Assembly: GCA_913030785.1 (NCBI GenBank)
Contig: CAJWER010000099.1
Coordinates: 1 to 9,703, forward strand
Length of the DNA: 9,703 nt
Source: an uncultured Chloroflexota bacterium
Lineage (GTDB): Bacteria; Chloroflexota; Dehalococcoidia; Lucifugimonadales; CAJWER01
Direction: 5' to 3'
The position numbers and the translations under genes are program-made. Every line of letters begins with the position of its first letter. The first letter of the stretch is position 1. The notes under the pieces were generated by a model. That model was not told the DNA's origin. It saw only the letters and a program-made list of their open reading frames with translations, and searched no databases. This document shows, one piece after another, positions 6,633 to 9,703 of this stretch.

Positions 6633-7700
6633 TTAGCGTCCTTCCTGGCTGATACTTGCGGGCTGCCCCGATGCTGCGGAGGTATACGCCGCGTCGAGAA
6701 ATTCGACGGTATAGGCGCCGAACTTGGCAGGGGCAGCGTTATCGCCACCGTCCAGCACCAGGTCCGCAAACGACCGTGACGGCATGTGAGCCGGGTACAG
6801 CTCTTCCGTCGACAGATCAGTGTGCGTTTCGGAGGTGCCGTCGTTGTAGTGGATGTCCAGGCGACCGTTGGCCAGGTCCTGCCGCACGAATCCCTTCGTC
6901 CCATAGTATTTGATGCCCTGGTCCGGGGGTTGACCCGGCTGAATGCTGCCTGTGGCCCCCATCGTGCCGATCGCCCCGTTCTCGAGGCGATAGCTGATCG
7001 CATCCACCAGGTCGACCGCCAAATCGAAGCTCTCCATCATCGCGAATACCTGTGTTGCCCTTAGCTCCATGACCCAGAAAGCCATGCCCATCGCGTGGGT
7101 GATTTGCAGGTGGCCCTGGCCACCGCCTGAAATGGCAGGGTCCGAATACGAATTGTCCTCGGGGGCAGTAACCGGGTAACCGAAATCGCCTCCGTAAGCG
7201 TTCCCCACGCCGCGTAGGTAGCGCTCGACCATTGACGCGAAAACCCCGGACACGAAGCGGATGTCGCCTATAGCACCCGACTGCACGATCTCTTTGGCTT
7301 TCAGGGCGTGCCTGGTGTGTTGGAACGTGTAGCCGATCGACAGGTGCAATCCCTTTTCGTCCGCGCGCCGGACCAGGTCCCAGGCTTGCTCGGCCTTCAG
7401 GACCATGGGTTTTTCGAGCAGCACGTTTATGCCGGCATCTAGCGCGTCTCCTGCCACCTCATAGTGGTAGGCATGGGGGATGGCGATCACTACCCCGTCC
7501 AAGTCCGGCACTGCAAGAAGCTCACGATGGCTCTCGTAGCGTCCCTCAACATCGTAGTGATCCGCCGCCCCGGCAAGTTTATCCGGTTTAGGGTCAGCGA
7601 TCCCCACGAACTCTACGCGGTCGTAACCGAGGAGGCTGGGTATATGATGCTCAGTGGACCACCAGCCCGCACCGACAACGCCTATTTTCGCTTTTCGCAT
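6633..7700 (-). CDS. Gfo/Idh/MocA family NAD(P)-dependent oxidoreductase (second copy)
   Basis: The 355-residue protein starts at the ATG at 7700 with KIGVVGAGWWSTEHHIPSL (5-23), a clear dinucleotide-binding loop. The LLEKPM motif is at 94-99 (E96-K97-P98), and GGGQGHLQITHAMG (193-206) provides the C-terminal catalytic region, with H202 the likely catalytic histidine. The frame is open to 7853, but the added 51 residues lack family features and a GAGG site lies 7 nt before the chosen ATG. This copy is divergent from the plus-strand dehydrogenase: its C-terminal half carries a long insert-like stretch (about 160-192, YLRGVGNAYGG onward) and a different active-site histidine context. It heads the minus-strand operon, is followed immediately by the lactonase-like gene, and probably oxidises a sugar or sugar derivative to a lactone or ketone. 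The substrate is unknown. Confidence 0.92.
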   Translation of the reverse strand: MRKAKIGVVGAGWWSTEHHIPSLLGYDRVEFVGIADPKPDKLAGAADHYDVEGRYESHRELLAVPDLDGVVIAIPHAYHYEVAGDALDAGINVLLEKPMVLKAEQAWDLVRRADEKGLHLSIGYTFQHTRHALKAKEIVQSGAIGDIRFVSGVFASMVERYLRGVGNAYGGDFGYPVTAPEDNSYSDPAISGGGQGHLQITHAMGMAFWVMELRATQVFAMMESFDLAVDLVDAISYRLENGAIGTMGATGSIQPGQPPDQGIKYYGTKGFVRQDLANGRLDIHYNDGTSETHTDLSTEELYPAHMPSRSFADLVLDGGDNAAPAKFGAYTVEFLDAAYTSAASGQPASISQEGR

Positions 7701-7802
7701 TCCTGAACCTCGTGTGGGCGGATCTAAATAGCGTGCCTGAGCACCCTTCTCGACGATCCCGACCCCTCCCCACCCAAGAAATGAAAGAAACAAATTGGTT
7801 CT

Positions 7803-7819
7803 CTGAGGGACACCCTCAG
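7803..7819. other. short perfect hairpin (7-bp stem, 3-nt loop)
   Basis: CTGAGGG and CCCTCAG flank the triplet ACA with no mismatch. No T-tract follows on either strand, so it is not a standard intrinsic terminator. It could stabilise the 5' leader of the minus-strand operon transcript or belong to the adjacent repeat. Confidence 0.5.
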
Positions 7820-7824
7820 GCTCC

Positions 7825-8011
7825 CGGCATAGGGGCTCCGCCCCTCCGGACACCCCGTATATCTATGCGGCACAGGTTAGAAACACTCTCGATATAGAAA
7901 TGCCACTCCTCTGCACACCCATATATCCGTACCGCGCCGAAGAATAACTCTCGGTATTAGGGGCTCCATCTCTCTGCACCCCGCTTATCCGAGCCGCCAC
8001 TATGTCACCCT
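7825..8011. repeat. degenerate tandem repeat, three units of 60-65 bp
   Basis: Three consecutive segments align by eye: 7825-7889, 7890-7951 and 7952-8011. Each begins CGGCATA, CGATATA or CGGTATTA, continues with a GGGGCTCC-like block and CTC(T/C)(C/G)(G/T)(G/C)CAC. Next comes CCC with an AT-rich TATATC/TTATCC core followed by GCGGC/CGCGCC/GCCGCC, and each ends in ACACTCT, TAACTCT or TCACCCT. The copies differ at many positions and have small gaps. They encode no continuous protein, so this is an intergenic repeat of unknown function. Confidence 0.65.
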
Positions 8012-8012
8012 G

Positions 8013-8036
8013 AGGCCCTCCCCGGTCGAAGGGCCT
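8013..8036. other. inverted repeat with 7-bp perfect stem
   Basis: AGGCCCT at 8013-8019 is the exact reverse complement of AGGGCCT at 8030-8036, with a 10-nt loop between. It immediately follows the third tandem-repeat unit. The context (CACCCTGAGGCCCT...) resembles the short GC-rich dispersed palindromes found in many bacterial intergenic regions. It lies 110 nt beyond the enolase stop codon and lacks a T-tract, so a terminator role is doubtful. Confidence 0.5.
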
Positions 8037-8145
8037 GGGGCGGGGTCCGTCGCGCCAAATGTCACGCAGAGCCCCAGCATGACCTGATCGGCACTTGCCG
8101 GTCCATCGCCGCGCCCATGCACTTAGCGATGGCGCCGACCCCCGA

Positions 8146-9354
8146 CTAGGGGAAAATCGGCCTGTCCTCTACCTCGATGAATATTGGTCCTTCGTATGGG
8201 TGCTTGGCTGCTACCTCCTCATCTAGCTCGACACCGAGGCCCGGCTTGGTGGGTGGGATGATGTAGCCGTCCTCCCACTGTAGCGGCTCCTTGAGTATCT
8301 CGGCGTGGAACCCGCCAAAGGTCTCGATGCTCTCCTGAATCAGGAAGTTCGGGCTGCAAGTACCGATCTGGATATTGGCCGCGGCCTCGATTGGGCCGCA
8401 ATACAGGTGGGGTGCAATCTCCACATAGTGAGCCTCCGCCATCCCCGCAATCTTCTTCGCCTCGAGGATGCCGCCTACCCTACCCAGGGCGGGCTGGATT
8501 ATTGAAGCCCCCTGCCTGTCGAATAGCTCAGCAAATTCGTACTTGGTGGCCAGGCGCTCTCCGGTGGCGATAGGGATGCTGGTCGATGATGCTACTCGGC
8601 CCATCTCTTTCTTGTTCTCCGGCGGGACCGGCTCCTCGAACCACAACGGATCGAACGGCTCCAGCCTCTTGGCAAGCCTGATCGCGCTTGAGGTAGTCAT
8701 CTGCCCATGAGTACCAATGAGCAGGTCGGCCTTTGAGCCGACTGCGTCCCTGATGTTCCTGGTCACCACCTCGGCATTCTCGAGCGCCTCCATAGAGAGC
8801 TGCCGGGGATCGAATGCAGACATCGGCATGACAGGATCGAATTTCACCGCGGTGAAGCCCTGCTCGACATAGTGAGCAGCCCTCTCCGGTCCGATCTTGG
8901 CATCGCCAAAGGCGTCGGCCACCGAAAGAAAGTCCTGGGTTTCGCTGTCCGGCGCGGGGTAGAGGTACGTGTAGGATCGAAGCCTCTCATGTACCTGGCC
9001 GCCAAGCAGGTTGTATATCGGCTGGTCAAGGGCCTTGCCGATGATGTCCCAGCAGGCAATCTCGATACCGCTGAGCACGCCCACGAGTGACAGGTCCGGG
9101 TGCTGGGTGAAGCCACTGGAATAGACGATTCGCCACATCGATTCGATCCTGAACGGATCCCAGCCTAAGATATACCTCTCCACCACATCCTCGATGAGCT
9201 GCGTCACTCGGTGGGGATGGAAGGGCACGCCATATACCTCTCCGAACCCCTCGACGCCGTCGTCGGTAGTTAGCTTCAGGAACACAAAATATGCCCCGCC
9301 GTGGTGCGGAGGTGGGTTCGCTACCACATACGTTGTTACATCTGCAATATTCAT
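8146..9354 (-). CDS. mandelate racemase/muconate lactonizing-like enolase-superfamily enzyme (sugar-acid dehydratase or cycloisomerase)
   Basis: This 402-residue protein has the capping domain (FLKLTTDDGVEGFGEVYG, about 25-42) followed by the barrel. Landmarks are SGIEIACWDIIGK (95-107), a KFDP at 171-174 in the position of the second-strand lysine motif, and IGTHGQMTTSSAIRLAKRL (213-231). FDPLWFEEPVPPEN (234-247; metal ligand E240), ATGERL (263-268; E266) and IAPHLYCGP (313-321; H316) follow. Family members abstract the alpha proton of a sugar acid and dehydrate or cyclise it with Mg2+. Two classical positions differ: the first metal ligand region reads G-T215-H216-G, and the QPDxxRxGG block has A289 instead of Asp. 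The ATG at 9354 is preferred to the TTG at 9360, since AAGGAG is 9 nt from the former but only 3 nt from the latter. Upstream lies a truncated glycosyltransferase; downstream, beyond a 445-bp gap, is the dehydrogenase-lactonase operon. The substrate is unassigned. Confidence 0.9.
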   Translation of the reverse strand: MNIADVTTYVVANPPPHHGGAYFVFLKLTTDDGVEGFGEVYGVPFHPHRVTQLIEDVVERYILGWDPFRIESMWRIVYSSGFTQHPDLSLVGVLSGIEIACWDIIGKALDQPIYNLLGGQVHERLRSYTYLYPAPDSETQDFLSVADAFGDAKIGPERAAHYVEQGFTAVKFDPVMPMSAFDPRQLSMEALENAEVVTRNIRDAVGSKADLLIGTHGQMTTSSAIRLAKRLEPFDPLWFEEPVPPENKKEMGRVASSTSIPIATGERLATKYEFAELFDRQGASIIQPALGRVGGILEAKKIAGMAEAHYVEIAPHLYCGPIEAAANIQIGTCSPNFLIQESIETFGGFHAEILKEPLQWEDGYIIPPTKPGLGVELDEEVAAKHPYEGPIFIEVEDRPIFP

Positions 9355-9397
9355 CGCCAAGAACTCCTTGGAGTCAGTGCTAGCTATCCCGACACAG

Positions 9398-9703
9398 CTA
9401 AACCTCGGGGGCGCAGTACCGCAGGTCCACCGGAACCGTGCCCATTACCGTCTCGCCGTCTATTCGCGTGTGGATGATGTTCTTAAGCCAACTATTTGTG
9501 ATGGGCCACACATGCCCGCTGGCGAACACCAGATATTTACCCCGCGCCTCGGCGCAGCCCCAGTTGAGCGAACGGCCAAAGGTGAATTCATGGGACGGGA
9601 TTCGGAATATCCGGGCGCCGTATTTCTCGGCTATCTCCAGAGTTCCGTCTGAAGAACCTGAGTCCACCAAGACTATCTCCCAGTCCCGGTAACTCTGGTT
9701 GTG
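9398..9703 (-). CDS. family-2 glycosyltransferase, partial and apparently truncated at the C-terminus
   Basis: The frame enters at the right window edge and ends at TAG 9398-9400, giving 101 visible residues. The visible N-terminal part YRDWEIVLVDSGSSDGTLEIA is the GT-A nucleotide-binding start, with the VDSGSSDGT signature of inverting glycosyltransferases. Next come IPSHEFTFGRSLNWGCAEARGKYLVFASGHVWP, the segment of the family where the sugar-nucleotide loop lies, and WLKNII. Homologous proteins normally continue for 100-200 more residues with the catalytic acidic residue and acceptor region; here the frame stops soon after GTVPVDLRYCAPEV. The other two frames downstream do not continue the domain, so a simple frameshift is not visible. 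The gene is either a pseudogene or has lost its 3' half at a rearrangement junction. It lies 43 nt upstream of the enolase gene on the same strand. Confidence 0.8.
   Translation of the reverse strand, partial: HNQSYRDWEIVLVDSGSSDGTLEIAEKYGARIFRIPSHEFTFGRSLNWGCAEARGKYLVFASGHVWPITNSWLKNIIHTRIDGETVMGTVPVDLRYCAPEV

Larger units (their letters stand above)
7701..8145. other. 445-bp noncoding region between the enolase gene and the minus-strand operon
   Basis: No convincing protein-coding frame is present. The part next to the operon (about 7740-7800) is a C-rich then A-rich stretch that could hold the operon promoter, but no good -35/-10 pair was found. The middle (7825-8011) holds a degenerate tandem repeat. 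Short perfect hairpins occur at 7803-7819, 7831-7845 and 8013-8036. The rest, up to the enolase stop, is GC-rich with nothing recognised. Confidence 0.7.

Noticed and set aside
6632..7003. N-terminal extension of the amidohydrolase frame
   Set aside because: This part is out-of-frame sequence of the dehydrogenase gene, rich in Arg, Thr and Pro; the metal motif begins just after the TTG at 6631.
7701..7853. 51-residue extension of the second dehydrogenase
   Set aside because: No family similarity, and the Rossmann loop follows directly on the ATG at 7700 with a ribosome site upstream.
7825..8011. Repeat region as a CRISPR array
   Set aside because: Units are contiguous and degenerate with no unique spacers, and no cas genes are present.
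9194..9652. 152-residue plus-strand frame spanning the enolase and glycosyltransferase genes
   Set aside because: Antisense to two recognisable genes, with no family motif.

Overview
The window looks like an accessory carbohydrate-catabolism region of a bacterial chromosome. Composition is moderately GC-rich. The genes belong to expanded catabolic families: Gfo/Idh/MocA oxidoreductases, an enolase-superfamily enzyme and a COG3618-type amidohydrolase. Five of the eight complete genes appear to start at TTG or GTG rather than ATG. This mix is reminiscent of environmental Chloroflexota (the SAR202/Dehalococcoidia type is known for expanded enolase-superfamily families), but that placement is an inference from gene content, not a measured affiliation.

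Layout. Positions 1-67 hold what may be the last codons of a gene that starts upstream. Positions 165-3386 are a plus-strand operon-like run: a Gfo/Idh/MocA dehydrogenase, a ROK-family fructokinase-like sugar kinase, and a TolB/oligogalacturonate-lyase-like beta-propeller protein. It meets a minus-strand block tail to tail. The 3387-3812 gap contains a decayed fragment of a response regulator (end of the receiver domain plus coiled coil), including a perfect 15-bp tandem duplication. The minus-strand block, in transcription order from 7700 down to 3813, is a second Gfo/Idh/MocA dehydrogenase, a fuconolactonase-like amidohydrolase, a YcaQ/AlkX-type winged-helix DNA glycosylase and a cyclase-family hydrolase. 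The intergenic distances are 1, 26 and 33 nt. A 445-bp noncoding stretch (7701-8145) separates this block from an enolase-superfamily gene (8146-9354). That stretch carries three degenerate tandem copies of a roughly 62-bp unit and several short hairpins. The right edge (9398-9703) is the 3' part of a family-2 glycosyltransferase that stops early in its catalytic domain.

How the genes may work together. Dehydrogenase, lactonase-like amidohydrolase and enolase-superfamily dehydratase/cycloisomerase is the enzyme order of non-phosphorylating sugar oxidation routes such as L-fucose to fuconolactone to fuconate to keto-acid. The plus-strand kinase, dehydrogenase and propeller could form a second module on a related sugar or uronate. 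Substrates cannot be read from the sequence. I found no CRISPR array, transposase, phage, toxin-antitoxin or recognisable defence system. The most unusual items are the decayed regulator with its repeat, the intergenic tandem repeat, altered catalytic positions in the cyclase and enolase proteins, and a DNA-repair glycosylase packed inside a catabolic operon.
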